From contig CP114495.1 in the NCBI GenBank assembly GCA_027186245.1, positions 7,053,501 to 7,117,500 of the forward strand: 64,000 nucleotides of DNA, given 5' to 3'. The notes beneath the pieces were generated by a model. That model did no database searches, was not told the origin of the DNA, and was given only the letters and a program-made list of their open reading frames with translations. This DNA is from Coriaria nepalensis. Taxonomy: Eukaryota; Streptophyta; Magnoliopsida; Cucurbitales; Coriariaceae. Positions 33,901 to 49,983 of the stretch are shown one piece after another. The position numbers were made by a program, and so were the translations under genes. Numbering within the stretch: position 1 is the first letter of the stretch; each line of letters begins with the position of its first letter.

Positions 33901-36900
33901 TTATAGACCCGGTATGGATTCAAGATTATACTTCTCGGAAGGGGAAACCTCACTTTCCTTGCTCTCTTGCGATTTCGGCTTCTTGATAGCATCAAGTGTT
34001 TGCAAGTATGTGTAAGAAGCACTAGTTTTAGGTGGGCCTGGATTGCTAATTCTGCTGGCAAGAAAGCGCCGGATCAGGCTCCTTAGGAATGGAGCCATTG
34101 TGTCAGCCTCATATTCAAGGTAATACATGATCCCGCCCATACAAGCACAAAATAAGAAGACCTGTTTATCAATAAACGAAAAATGTCATCTACTTAGAAA
34201 CTATCCTGTCATAAGTAACTATATATCCAAAAGCATCTATCCATATCCCTTATATCTCAACTTGCAGGTAAAATAAAATATAAAAAAAGCACACTTGACC
34301 TGAGTAACAAAAGCTTATGCTTTGGCGTCAATATTTGGACCCATTTCTTAAACTTGAGCTGTTGAGATAATTGGTAATTTGATAAGTGAACAAGGTCCAC
34401 TCTAGATGGACTTGATCATCATGATACCTTTTTGGATGGTGGCCATGCTAATTATCACTTAAACTACTATGGATCCTTCTCTGAGTATTTACAAGAGGGT
34501 ATACAAATTTCAGATAGTGAAGAAGAGACCCAGCCAAAATCCATACTCTAGAACAGAAATGAATTCCTTATATAGCCAAGGAATCCAGTTTCTAAAGTGA
34601 CATATCATCTCAAAAGGAGGGAATATTGACGGACGCAATACCTCAGTATTTTTTATATTTGGAAGGAGGTGACGGTTCACCAAGATATACCACAAGGAAT
34701 CTCCTGCACGTGGTAGAACATAGAGAGCAAGTTCACCCCGTCTAGCCTTTTTCTCCAATAGTACCGACAGGGCAGCTATGCCTCCTGCAATCCAATATAC
34801 AAGCTTGTGGTCCTTTGATGCAACTTTCCTATGCAAACATATGACCCCCTAGCATAACCCAGAATAAGTGTAGGAACATAGTCAGGAAAATTATAACATA
34901 CAATATGTTATTAGTAAGTAAACAAGGCAAAAACTACCTGAAATATTCCGACAAAAGCAGACAAGAAGGTAGTTGATTGAACTGCACCTTTGAGAGCAAG
35001 CCAACAGGTACGAGCAGGGCCATCCATGAACTACAAGGACATGAACAACAAGATAAGAACTCTTGAATAATGCAATTTAGTGATGACACTTTACTTTCGG
35101 AGGTAGGATCGTAATGCATGTCGAATACAATTTATTGACATGAACAATGAAGCTCATCTGTATTATATCATAACGAAGGCTACATGCAAGAGTCACTAGC
35201 CCAAAATATTATGCGGCCCGTAAAAGATATAAATTTCACTGATAACAGAAGTAGATTCCTGGGAATTGATAATCATGTAAGCCATTCAAACCTCGGCAAC
35301 AAGTAATCCCCAGAACTATAGGTTGGTCATTCATCATTCCAGTAAGCACAAAAAAATGGCTTCAGGGCCTTGACTTCTATTTCTGCTCAGAATTTACTAG
35401 GGCAGGGAACAACATAATCAACCGCAATTGTGTTAAGTTACCGATTGTCCTAAAAGTTCGAACTTGTAGGAAATGAGCCTAACTATGTTATCTATCATTG
35501 AGACTCTCAACACTCCCCCTTCCAGGCGAGCCCATAATAATATGGGTCTTGCACGTGCAAATAAATGGCAAACAAAGCCCAAAAAGCATATCATATGCAG
35601 AAATAACAAAGGGAGGAGCAATCGGGATTTGAACTTGAGAGGTAATGCACATATAGAAAACTCAGTGGTATGTACATACCACATATAGAAAACTCTGTGG
35701 TATGTACATATAGAAAACTCTGTGGTATATATTCTCTTGCACAATTACTATGTTATTACATTAAACAGAAAAAAATTTTAGGTGACGGAAACTATCCTGA
35801 GAAACATACCTTTTGTAGGTGCAGAACAACAAAAGGTACAAACGTCAAAGAGAAGTATAGTGGAAATGTCTTCCGGAATGTAGCTAATGTTGCATCGGCA
35901 TTGTGAGCTAGGCAAGAGTTTGTGTGTGGATGAATAATGCTACAAGGAATGATGGAAGGAAATTCCTCTAACTTTATGTGGTTGTAGTTACTCCTGCCCA
36001 GCAAGTAAGAAGAAAGTGAAGCAACATCCACAGGGTGCCCTCTACAATTATCCCTTACAGCCTTGTAAACAGGCTTTGCAACTGGCCCTGTCTTATGAAT
36101 GAAATCTTGATATGATTTTGGCAAGCTCTCAGGACGCATTACGAAGGAATACATGACCTGAAACGAGGACATAAATATAAAAATCCAAGAAATTGAAACA
36201 ATGACCTCGAAGTAATGCATGTTTTGCTAAAATCCAAAGAAAAAAAAAAGGTAAAGTACGCTGACAGAAGCCTGGCAAGTGTGGGAGTAGATATATATCC
36301 ATAAATACAAACCACTAGTTAATATACGATAAAGGTACTCCAAAAACCTTATGTAATCAGTTCACCAATACATAAATGACAGACAGCGAACAGACAACAA
36401 AGTAAGGAAGGTAATGCCTCATTCCATGCAAAATGGGCCAAAAATAAGCTGTCTCAAACAAGCTCTTAGCATTTTAGTGCTGAAGGAGTGCATTAAGAGT
36501 AACTCTTGGGTGAACACAATACATATAAAAGGTAGTGGATCAAACCAATGTAATGGTTGACAAATCATCACCTTCATATCACTCTATGAGAGTTCCAAAT
36601 AAAATAAATTTTTGTGTTGTCTTATGATTGATGTGATTCGCCATGACATTGTGTAACAATTCACCCATTATTTCTAGTGCTTTAATACCAAGGCAATGAA
36701 GGGGAAATTACAGGGGAAAAAACAAAATAGAAAATAGAAGTATCAGTATGTAATTCCATAAATATTCCATCAAACATCTCAAATAAATAGTAACATACAA
36801 TTCATTGATCTCAATACTCAAATTTAACTAGGTATAATCTGTGAACAAGTATGATAGATGATTCACCCTCCATCTAAAGAAGCATAAGCAATATTATGCA

Positions 36901-38499
36901 TGGGTACTGATTTGCCAATTCAATATGATTGAACACGAGTAGAAGGGCAAGATATATCCTTCTTCAGGTTCAACAAGCCTAAATAACAGTAACAAGTTCC
37001 ATTTCTGATCTCATTTTGGCACGCAATAACTACTTCATCAATCCTTATTTTGCATATATTGCACAATCCACTAGCAAAATTATGCATGCAAAAAGTTGGA
37101 ATAATGGGAAATATTAGCCACATAACTTCTACTCGCCAGGTCAATATGAGATTTTATTTTCAGGTACCTGTGCGCATGCTACAGCGAAAAGCAAAGAGTC
37201 TCCATGTCTCCAATGGCTTCCCCAGAGGTGAAACTTGTTCTTTGATTTAGCTGAATTGTAAGCACACTAAGAAGGAAATAATCAATTAGACAGGTTTGTG
37301 GCAAGAAGGGGTGGGAGTAATGAATCTTAACCTTGGTGACAAATGAATACACAAAAATGGAGAGAATAGATCATATATATGTGAAGACATGTTCATCTAC
37401 CTGACCAAGCCTAGCCAAAAGATATAGAGCAAGTGTGCGCCTCTGGTTTGAGTCACCTAATGCTAAAACAGACAGACCAGCAACTGAACCTGCTAAAATT
37501 CTGCTCCATCATCCCCTTAAACATGGTCATCAATATGAATTTATTTTTTCGTAAATCTTTGGCTTAAGAACCTAAAGCACTTAAGAATAAAGAAAAATTG
37601 TAAGCACCTAGAAGGAAACAATTAAACTTACACATTGAACGGTGTCTCTCTCTTTCTCCACTTCCGCAACAAGCATCTAAGGGCGTGATAAGAACCAGTA
37701 AAGCCGCCAAAAAGTAAACCGATACGGCATGCTTCTTCTCTAACTATCAGATCTTTCTCAGACACAAGTTGCTGCAAGCAAAGTGGAGATACAGATTCTC
37801 ATTTATTGTCAAAGAGAGAATTTGGCAAACTATGCACCAATTTAGGGAATTAGATGTCAAGGCAAGCCAATTTACAAAAGCCTAAAGCCCTTGGCAAGAC
37901 AGCAACTGAAATCTGGTTCATGCATTATAAATTAAGAGAATAACGAAAGAATAGGCCAAAAATCGATAATTGAAACTGACTAGCAATCAGAATGGCATTT
38001 CCCCGCCCTGATCGCCCCCCAAAGGTTTATCATTCACCTTCGTAAAGACAACAAGATCAATTCTGGAATTTCAATGGAGAGAGAAGAAGCTGACCTTGAG
38101 ATCAAGGATAGAGGAATAGGACTGCCTACGAGCAAGCTTGAATGCGCGAAGAAGAATACCAATACCAACTCTAACTCCATAAGAGAGGAGAAAGCTCTGG
38201 CAGAGGTTACCAATCGCATTGGCGACACAAGAGTTCTCATCAGCGACGTGGTCACAACACGGAGGCGGTTGCTGCTGATTACCGTGCTGGGAACCAAAGG
38301 CGGCTACCCTACGCTGGCGGCGTTGGAGCTCCTCAATGGCGTCTCGAAGGCGGTCCTCCGCCACTTGCAGGCGGCGCTCGGCCTCGGAATTTTCGGTGTT
38401 GTTATTGGTAAGCTGTCGATGCTGCGTGGGAGGAGAGGAGATTGAAGGAAGCGGCGAAGAAGAAGAGGATGATGACGACGCTGAAGATGGAGACGCCAT
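33901..38499 (-). CDS. TMEM135-like / Tim17-Tim22-Tim23-family membrane protein
   Basis: Eight exons on the minus strand: 38499-38095, 37771-37632, 37500-37401, 37266-37168, 36157-35810, 35030-34938, 34848-34642, 34161-33901. Total 1653 nt, 550 residues, open throughout. The N-terminus is serine-rich (about residues 4-20), then an acidic/arginine-rich, probably helical segment, then hydrophobic segments. Conserved landmarks are QVMYSFVMRPESLPKSY, a cysteine-containing PCSIIHPH..SCLAHN block, TFPLYFSLTFVPFVVLHLQK, and a GGIAALSVLLEKKARRGELALY region near the C-terminus. These match the plant proteins annotated as TMEM135 or Tim17 family. In animals TMEM135 is linked to peroxisomes and mitochondrial dynamics; the plant role is not inferred here. 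The protein ends in ESIPGL. Start chosen as the first ATG of the long open first exon. GDH2 lies upstream in the same direction. Confidence 0.88.
35520..35735. repeat. Intronic repeat fragment with a ~25-bp triplication
   Basis: This lies in intron 5 of the TMEM135-like gene. ACATATAGAAAACTC.GTGGTATGT occurs three times (from 35649, 35681 and 35706). The preceding 130 bases (CACTCCCCCTTCCAGGCGAG..GGATTTGAACTTGAGAGG) resemble a dispersed plant repeat by composition, but the family could not be named. Confidence 0.6.
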
Positions 38500-38640
38500 T
38501 TTCGTGTTTGGATTGAGAGGGAGAGCATCAGAAAGCTCCCTAAAGCCGACCGGGATGAGCGTTTCATATATAGATCATCATACATGTATGTGTATGTATG
38601 TATATACTGTATATATAGACATCTCTATATATACATGATA
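38500..38640 (-). promoter_or_regulatory. Core promoter region of the TMEM135-like gene
   Basis: On the minus strand a TATATATG-like box lies at about 38566-38575, some 70 bp before the start codon at 38499. This leaves room for a short 5' leader. A run of TA/CA microsatellite (38580-38635) lies just upstream. The TATA call is by sequence only. Confidence 0.4.
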
Positions 38641-39550
38641 CATGCCCATATCTTACCTTATCGTTTTCTCTTTCTACATTTTCGTTTTTCGTTTTTTTGT
38701 TTTCTTTTGTTTTTGTTTTTTAACTAGACTTGGATCTCCGTTAACATTTCGATTTCGAAGAGATTACATCTTCGTCCCAAAAAAAATGGAAACATTTCAA
38801 TTTTAACCTTAAAAATTTCAAAATTTTCAAAATTTACATCTAATATATAACGTAGTTTATCCATTGATGTCATAAAAAGATAAGATGCAGATTTTATTTG
38901 TCAGCTCATACGTCAATAACATCAAAATTACGAAACTCCCAACCTCATATATATACTAAGCGTACGGCAAAAAAAAACTCGAGTTTGATAAAGCGGTACG
39001 TTTAAGATGGTTTTATGATGTTTTGTGATTGTCGTAATAAAGACTCTGACCAGACAAACGTTTGAGGCTGAACAAGAACTTGTAACGAAACAGTAAACCT
39101 CTGTTTTAAAATGAAAGATCATAAAACCTATCCAAACGAAGATGTTCGTTCCCCTTTGAAAATGGAAATCAATTTTTGGATAGTTCGCATTTATGATCGA
39201 TCGATTCATCTCGATTATATAAATTAACTTCACGTCATCTCATTATACATTACATCAATATTATGTGAGTTGGGATGAATCGATCTACGATAAATACAAT
39301 CCGACTTATAAATTCTGGAAAATTAATCATGGACAAGAAAAAGACATGAAATCTAGAAGAAAAACAACACAGAATTGAAATGATAACTGCAAATTACTAA
39401 ATCAATAGCAACTTCAATTGGAGGTAAATATCAATAATTTATTTCTGTCTAATCGTTTCTTTTTTCCTTTGGATCAAATGTATCACTTTTCTTTTTCCAA
39501 TGAAAAATAAATCAAGAGAAATCGATTCAAACCGGCCTTCTCATCTCTTT
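38641..39550. other. Intergenic between GDH2 3' end and TMEM135-like promoter
   Basis: AT-rich with poly-T runs on the + strand near 38680-38720. It should include the GDH2 3' UTR and polyadenylation region just below 39551. A 101-codon frame on the minus strand (39233-38928) has no recognisable features and lies between two genes on the same strand; it is treated as chance. Confidence 0.55.
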
Positions 39551-42515
<2,965 letters not shown>

Positions 42516-42619
42516 TTCTTTTGATCAGGTGGGGCCCCACATCGAGTTGCTCTAACTGGGGCTCCACTCAGCGGCTCTGATTGGTCTGTGGAGCAATGAT
42601 CATGCCATCAGCATTTAAC

Positions 42620-44674
42620 ACGTTATCATAATAAAAATATAATATGTAAATTATAAACCATCGATCTTATCATTAGTGAGTCAATGACAGGGGATTTATT
42701 TTCTTTTTTTCCTTTTATTAATTATATATATGAATAATGATATATTATTTATAGTTTGGCTATATGAGTTGTTTAATTTGTCGAGAATATAAATATAATA
42801 TCATTATAAATAATATATATATATATATATAATATTAAATGAATATTAATTAAATAATATTTATTTAATAATTAAATTAAATAATATAATCACGTTCTCA
42901 TTAAATAGAATTATATTAACATTAATAAATTTATTATTTATTTTAAGATTAATAAAATTTTAAATTTTTTTATACTTTATTTTTTTTAATAATAAATAAT
43001 ATAATATTTATAATTATAATAATATTTAATTTATCACATAACTATATACATATATACATATATATATATAATTAATTACCTTTATTTTTTTTATAAGATT
43101 AAATACATATGCAATAACTAATCTTGCAATGATTTTCATATAATTTAATTTAATTTGTGTTTGTTAAATCAAGTTTAATAACAAACAAAAAAATATATTT
43201 AAAAAAAAAAAACTATTATAATTAACAGACATATTTATGTTTTGTATATATTAAAATAATAATTTATAAATTTATTTTCAAAATAATTATTTATTAAAAT
43301 TGTAGTTGTATTTATTTAATGCTGACCAAAAGCCAACCAGTCTTTTGACGCCAGCGTGGTAAGTAGTTGTTAGTATTACCAATTAATTGGCGAGTCAACT
43401 TTTTCAAAGGATGAGTCCACGTATACGTGACGCGGCGCCTCGCTAGCGTATTTAGGTAAAATCCGCACATGTTTTATTTGGAAAAATAATTAAAAATTAA
43501 AAGAAAAATATGGAAAAAACGCTTTCGAAAAAATTTGCCAACCGGACATGAGATGGAAAATTTCATAGCCACGTCACACTCACGGGCCCTATCTCTACTA
43601 CAGATTGGCGTTTTGACGGAACTTTTTTTTTTTTTTTTTAATTCCATAATTTCCAATACTAATCAATCCAATTAAAACTAATTTTAATTATCATAATTCA
43701 TTAAATATATTTTATAACGATTTGTGTGTTTCGGATCATTAATTTACTTAATATTTTTTTATAAAATAAAAATAATTAAAATAAAAAGCCTTTAAAAATT
43801 TTCTTTATTAAAAAGGTTTTTTTTGTATCATCATAAGGAAAAAAATTTGTTATGGTTACTATTACTAAATAACATACATCTAACGACATAGAAATATAAT
43901 CAAACTCGTATCCAATTGAAGCATCCTTTGTTTTGTCTTTGACTACAAAATTGCTGAAACTATATGAACAAAAGGACTAGTTCTTGGGTCAGAGAATCCT
44001 ACCACACCATTCTTAAGTACTACATCCATTAATAAGTAGGCACGTGGATTTAAAAGTGACTGGGCAAAAGCTCTTCTTTTCCCTTTTTTTTTTTTGGAAG
44101 CTTTAAACTAACTATACACACAAATGGATAATGGTAAATTAGGTCAAATTTAGATAAAATAAGATAAAATATCAATCATTCGCACTGCTACTTCCAAACC
44201 CAAAAAGTGAAATCCGGCAAACTCATCCAGAAAATTCCCTTTGTTGTTATTATTTTTTTCCTCTCTTCCTACATGTAATCAAGGGCTCAGAAAAGTGTTT
44301 GCTGAAGCAGCCTGTAAAAGAGATGAAGATGCTCGGGGAACGATCTCGTTTATCAAACGCATTTAGAAACATGATGGATGCTATGGCTTATAATTCTTTC
44401 AAGATTTAATGAACATCATCAATACAACCCTCTTGCTTAAGAAGCAACAATGGCAAAACTCTCACTCTACCATTATTACGACATCCCACAAATATGCCTT
44501 ATGCTCTAGAGAAAAAAAGACAAAGTAGTAAATCTAACCTCAGTTTAATTTACACCCAAAATAGAAGTAAAAAAGGAAACATTGCCACTACCACTCTATC
44601 ATAACAACTACTTCATTTCTGTCGAGATTGTAGGGTCCAGTTATTCTCGTTGCCGCCATGCTTTACCCACATAA
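42620..44674. other. AT-rich intergenic, GDH2 upstream and CPN60B downstream
   Basis: Mostly very AT-rich with TA microsatellites (42820-42830, 43055-43070). It is interrupted by a GC-richer island at about 43325-43460 with several TTGAC/GTCAA cores and a 12-bp palindrome CACGTATACGTG. The part next to 44675 must contain the CPN60B 3' UTR. No gene is seen. Confidence 0.55.
43418..43429. promoter_or_regulatory. CACGTATACGTG palindrome in a GC-rich island
   Basis: A perfect 12-bp palindrome with an ACGTG core at each end lies in a GC-rich island surrounded by AT-rich DNA. ACGTG cores are typical of plant bZIP/bHLH sites. It lies about 1.1 kb upstream of the GDH2 start, so a regulatory role for GDH2 is possible but unproven. 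Confidence 0.35.
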
Positions 44675-47600
44675 TTAGTACCCATATCCTGTTAGAAACG
44701 AGTAAATGATTAAGTCGATACTAGCTAGAAGAAATAGAGGCCGAACAAATAGCAAAACAGGACCCTTTTTCAATTATATTTTCTTTTTTATTGAAAAAGA
44801 CTATTAATAGTAGATAAATTAAGACCTGAAGCGTCCATTGGATTTCCAGCTGCTACAGGGGGTTCAGGCTCCTTAATTTCAACCACCACACAATCAGACA
44901 TCAAAAAGGTTTTTGCAACAGAAGCTGCATGCTCAAGGCAGCATCTGACCACCTGAATTTAAGAAATATGACAACCGAGGTTATGCAACTAAATTATTCC
45001 ATGCGAATTAGGTTTAAGTGGATAAGCATTTGTCTAAGAATTTGGGTAACTGAAGTTAAATATTATGATCAATTTGAAATCACACCAGAGTTTCAGAAAC
45101 CAGTGTCCAAAAAACGCTAAGGCAAACTAAGAGAACCCAGCTAATCCAACTCATATGCTCAAAACTTGCTACATAGCTGATCTATAGAATAATCAAAATC
45201 TATTCCATTCACATCTTTCTTTATCGTAATGAATCCCACCACAGGCTTTTACAAAGTTTGTTATGCAATTATTTTAAAGTTTTAAAAGTTCCACTCCCCT
45301 TACGAACTAGATGAACAGAATGATGGTACAAGTTCCGTATCATATATTTGTTTATCAACCATAGGTTCTAATTATTAACAAATTAAAGAAAGTGAATGCT
45401 CAAGAACAATTGGTTATTTCACCCCAATAGCTTCACTAACCTTTGTTGGATCAATTATTCCAGCAGCCATTAGGTCCTCGTATTTTCCAGTTGCTGCATT
45501 GTATCCAAATTTAGGGTTGTCACTGGAGAGTACCTGAAAAGAAAAGTTTTGAGTCATGGCAAAAATAACAAGAATTAACAGTGAAACATAAGTATGTTAT
45601 AAGAAAAAAAGACATGCATAATACCTTCTCACTGACCACACTTCCATTGACACCAGCATTCTTGGCAATCAACTTCAAAGGATAACTTAGAGCCCTTTTG
45701 ACAATTTCTGCCCCAACCTGCAAATTCATCATAAAATGGCATAAAGGTTCAGTCAGATTTTCAGCTAAGCACTGCTTTCAATGCCATCTCTCACTACAGC
45801 CTTCTATTAAATCCCTTTCATTGTAACAGTTCCGCCTGGATTGATAACTGAAAATCCAGTGAGTTCTTATGGTGACATAATTGAAATTTACCTTTTCTTC
45901 ATCATTAGCAAGGCTTTCCTTAATTGCATCCACTTTTGAAGCGAGTCTCAACAATGTACATCCACCACCAACTACAATACCTTCCTCCACAGCAGCCTGG
46001 AAGTCAAGCAAGAAGAAATCCAGTAAGAATTTGGAGTTAAAGAAAGTTTCTCATTTAAGAGGTATTATGATGTATTACAGAAATATTACCTTTGTTGCAT
46101 TGAGAGCATCTTCCACTCTGAGTTTCTTTTCCTTGAGCTCTGTCTCTGTTTGTGCTCCAACCTTCAAGTATATTTCCAAAATGCTAACAAATAAATACGC
46201 TGCAAAAAAAAAAAGGATGAAACACTAGAAAAGACAGTACAAGGATGGATTATACCTGTATAACTGCAACACCACCAGAGAGCTTCGCAATCCTCTCATT
46301 AAGTTTTTCTTTTTCATAGTCTTGATCTGCTGCCTGTTAAACACCATACTAACTGTTAACAAGAACTAAAAACTAAAATCACAAATGCAAGAGCCAAAAG
46401 GGAAGAACATCTTTTCACACCTCAATGAGATTTCTAATCTGTGCAACACGCTTATTTACTGCTTCTTGGGTGCTTCCATCACCAACAATGGTCGTGGTAT
46501 CCTTGGTAAGCACAACCTTGGAAGCATGACCTAAGACTTCCTTTTCAGCTTTGTCTAATGTAAGCCCCACCTCTTCTCTAATCACAGTCCCTCCAGTTAG
46601 AATGGCAATGTCATCAAGATACTGGCTCTTGCGCTCTCCAAAACCCGGAGCTTTAAGCGCAGCAATCTTCAAAGATCCTCTAAGTTTGTTCACAACAAGA
46701 GTTGCCAAAGCTTCTTGCTCGATATCCTCTGCAACAATCAGAATTGGGTATCCTCCTCTTATGGCATCTTCCAATACGTTTATAAGATCTCTTGCGCTTG
46801 TTATTTTCTTATCAACAAGAAGCAACTGCATGGACCCAGAGGAGGATCTTTAGAAATCGGTATGAAACCATTTAACTGTGGAAAAAAAAAGTGAATACGC
46901 ACCTTGCAATTTTCAAATTCAACTGCCATTTTTTCACTATCAGTGACAAAGTAAGGGGACAAATAACCACGATCAAATTGCATTCCTTCTACAACATATA
47001 GGAAGTTTTCTGCACTCTTTCCCTCTTCAAGAGTCACAACACCCTTTCGACCCACCTTACTCATGGCTTCTGCTATCATATTTCCCACTTCATGATTGTT
47101 TCCTGCACTAACAGCAGCTACATCTGCCAATTCACTGTCTTCAACCTGAAAATTCAACCAGACTTGATTACATAAAAGTACTAGAAGTCAATAACCATAG
47201 AACTGTTTTACACTTGGGAAATATAATCTATACCTCTTTTGACATCAACTTAAGTTCCAAAACAAGAGCCTTAGCAGTCTTCTCAATGCCTCTGGTGATC
47301 AGTACAGGGTTTGCACCCGCAGCTACAACCTAGATAAGGCATAATGCAAAACAAAGTAAGTAGCTTTGGAACCTGATGTCTTCATAAAAGAAGGTTCCAG
47401 ACATGTTAGATATAAATCAATCCCAATATACCTTAACACCTTCAGCAATGAGACCTTGTGCCAATACAACAGATGTAGTAGTTCCATCACCAGCCAAGTC
47501 ATTGGTCTTGGCAGCAGCTTGTCTTACTAACTTAGCACCAATGTTCTCAACTGGGTCCTCCAATTCAACCTACAAAGCACACAATTAATTATCTTTCAGG

Positions 47601-48278
47601 AAATTTGGTATCACACCGAGATAATTCAAAAGATAAGGTGCAATTCAAGTGCCAGAAAGCACTTTAAGTACAATGTTCTCGAAGTACGAATTCTCTGAAG
47701 TGTAATTAACTGCCACTTTTTTTAGAATCATAGATTGTATAATACAAATATGCTGTAATGGACTAGAAAACTTCATCTGATGAATTGTTCGGATCAAAAG
47801 GAGAAGATAAGTTACCTCTCTAGCGACAGTAACACCATCATTAACGATTTTAGGGGAGCCATACTTGCTCTCTAGAACAACATTTCTGCCTTTAGGACCA
47901 AGTGTAACGCCAACTAAATCCGCGAGCTTATTCACACCATTCTTAAATAAAGCAAGAAAGAAAGACAAAAATAAGAAATGGAGAAGCCATAGAAAGCCAA
48001 TCATCAGTACCGAAATTGAAGCTTTAATTTCAGTACAGACTCACCTGCAGTTTCTTAATGGCTAAGCCATCCTTGTTGAAGTGCAATTCCTTGGCCATGG
48101 CGGAAATTTTAGGCGTTCTCCTTAGAACCACATTGTGCCTCCTTCCCAACGAAAATGAAGAAATGGAAGCACGGGAAGATAAGTTATCCGATGAAGATGA
48201 GAGCTTCTTGCTCACAGCTTGGCTGCTAGGAGAAGCAAAGAGACCAGCAGAAGACATGGCGGTGAAAGTCGACGACAT
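44675..48278 (-). CDS. CPN60B: Chaperonin 60 subunit beta, chloroplast (group I chaperonin)
   Basis: Thirteen coding exons on the minus strand: 48278-48045, 47941-47816, 47569-47432, 47329-47234, 47145-46903, 46825-46421, 46333-46256, 46161-46090, 45996-45892, 45717-45625, 45533-45441, 44952-44826, 44688-44675. Total 1824 nt, 607 residues, close to the family norm. A Ser/Arg-rich chloroplast transit peptide covers about residues 1-60 and the mature part begins near AMAKELHFN. GroEL-type landmarks: [15 protein letters not shown]-site GDGTTTS (147-153), [44 protein letters not shown] and [13 protein letters not shown]. It forms part of the plastid Cpn60 alpha/beta 14-mer that folds proteins such as Rubisco large subunit. 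The last exon is only 14 nt and supplies the conserved GYGY end. An in-frame ATG at 48359 would add 27 residues; the start at 48278 is preferred because it matches the usual M-x-STFTA beginning. Confidence 0.96.
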
Positions 48279-48790
48279 CTGCTTAGGCTCTGAGCCGCAG
48301 CTAGAGAGAGAGAGAGGGAAAATGGAAAGAGGCGGAGGGAGGAAGATAAGGTCTAGCAAAGGGGAAGAGAAGAGTAGGGTTTTAAGTAGTTAAGAAACAG
48401 TTTTGGGGAGAAATTTCACACGAGTCCGTTTGTGAAACTCGTGTGGTCTCACCAAATCGAGGTTGTTCTAGATAGTTCCACTTTTTCCCGATAAATTTCA
48501 TTATTTAAATTTTTGTTTAAACTGTTTTTTTGGATCTTAAATTAAATTTTAGAAAATAATTTATCCAATTTAGAGAATTTTTTTAAATTTTTAAGGACAC
48601 GTCGAGTAAGTATTCAGCTGCTTAGTGTAATTATATATAATTTATGATTAAAATTTTATTACGTAGTAAAAAATAATATTATGATTGTAAATTATTTAAT
48701 TTATTTAAACATTAATATATATGTAACTTTTAAATAGAATTTTTTCTTTTTTTTTTACTAAAATGTCAAAATCTTGATGGTTAAATAAAA
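48279..48790. other. CPN60B 5' leader, promoter and AT-rich flank
   Basis: On the minus strand a CT-rich leader (CTCTCTCTCTCTCTAG) directly precedes the start codon, preceded by CTTTCCATTTTCC and AAACCCTACTC. No clear TATA box was found. Above 48480 the DNA becomes AT-rich and ends at the truncated edge of retroelement D near 48800. Confidence 0.45.
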
Positions 48791-49983
48791 TATATGGAAT
48801 TGCATCAAGTAGGATTACACCAAATATAAATGGGGATTTTGTATCAGATCACCCATGTATAGAAATAGAGGTTGATTTGCCACAATGGGAGTGGGATATG
48901 GTTTCACTTGTTTAAGACCACTATAAGTAAGAAGATTATGAATGTATTATTCTTGTTTAAGAATGATCTCGCTTGAGCTGTTGTTAGCCTCGATCCCAAA
49001 AAAGTAGCTAAGAGAGCCAAAAATCCTTTAGAGAAAATGAAAAGTCAAGAAAACAAATGATGTTGGCAATGTAGGGGTTGTTGCCATTCACAAAAATGTC
49101 ATCAACATAAATAAAAATATAGCATAAGGTGGTGTCATTTTGATGAATAAAGAGAGATGAACCGTATCATGAGGCATGGAGCCTAAGTTAGGAGATACAA
49201 TTTAGGAGCCGTTGGAACTAAACCCGAGAAGCTTGTTTGAAGCTATAGATGGCTTTGTGAAGATCGCAAATGTGATAGGTGGAAGCGACATTGGTAAAGC
49301 CAGGGTGTTAGCTCATGTAGACATTTTTGGATATGGTCATATGAAGAAATGAATTAGTAACATCACCTTGTCGAATAATCCAATCATGAGAGATGGCTAA
49401 GAGAGAATTACTCGAATTATTGTTGGCTTGACAACTAGAATCAATATCTCGGCAAAATCAATACCTTCGGTTTGATGATACCATTTTGTAACAAGTCTCA
49501 CTTTGTATCTACTTATGGCTCTATTGGCATTGCGTTTGATGCGGAATATCCACTTGTACATGACAACATTCGCATTAGGAGGTCGAGGAATTAGTGACCA
49601 AGTATGATAGGAGGCAAGATCATTTAATTCTATTGGCATTGCTTCATGCTAGTGTGGATACTTGAGAGCTTTGAAAATGGTATAGGGTTCCCAAGAGGAA
49701 TGAGGTGTATAAGTAGATGACCTATGTGAAGAGAGATATAGATAGTGATCGAGTATAAGAGAGATATGATAATAGAGATGAGTGACCTTGGGGTGGAGGT
49801 GTGATGTAGAGGAGATAGGTAAGGAGTTATTGTGGTTGAAGTCAGGTGGATCTAGTGGTTCAGGTGTGAGTCCATTGGAAGGTTGTTAGGAGAACATGGA
49901 GTTTGTTGTTCAGTATTAAGTGGTTAAGTGGTGTTTTGATTTTAAGGTGGAAGAGAAGAGATATATAGGAAGGGGGGAAGTTT

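Noticed and set aside
35460..35640. Possible tRNA because of a GGGATTTGAACTTG-like phrase
   Set aside because: The complementary acceptor, D and anticodon stems could not be drawn around it; it is more like a repeat fragment.
38071..38445. Plus-strand frames overlapping exon 1 of the TMEM135-like gene
   Set aside because: They are antisense shadows of the GC-rich first exon; the minus-strand reading splices into a conserved protein.
38928..39233. Minus-strand 101-codon frame upstream of TMEM135-like gene
   Set aside because: No recognisable motif, AT-rich codon content and no splice continuation; treated as chance.
46551..46853. Plus-strand 100-codon frame
   Set aside because: Antisense shadow of the long CPN60B exon 46825-46421.
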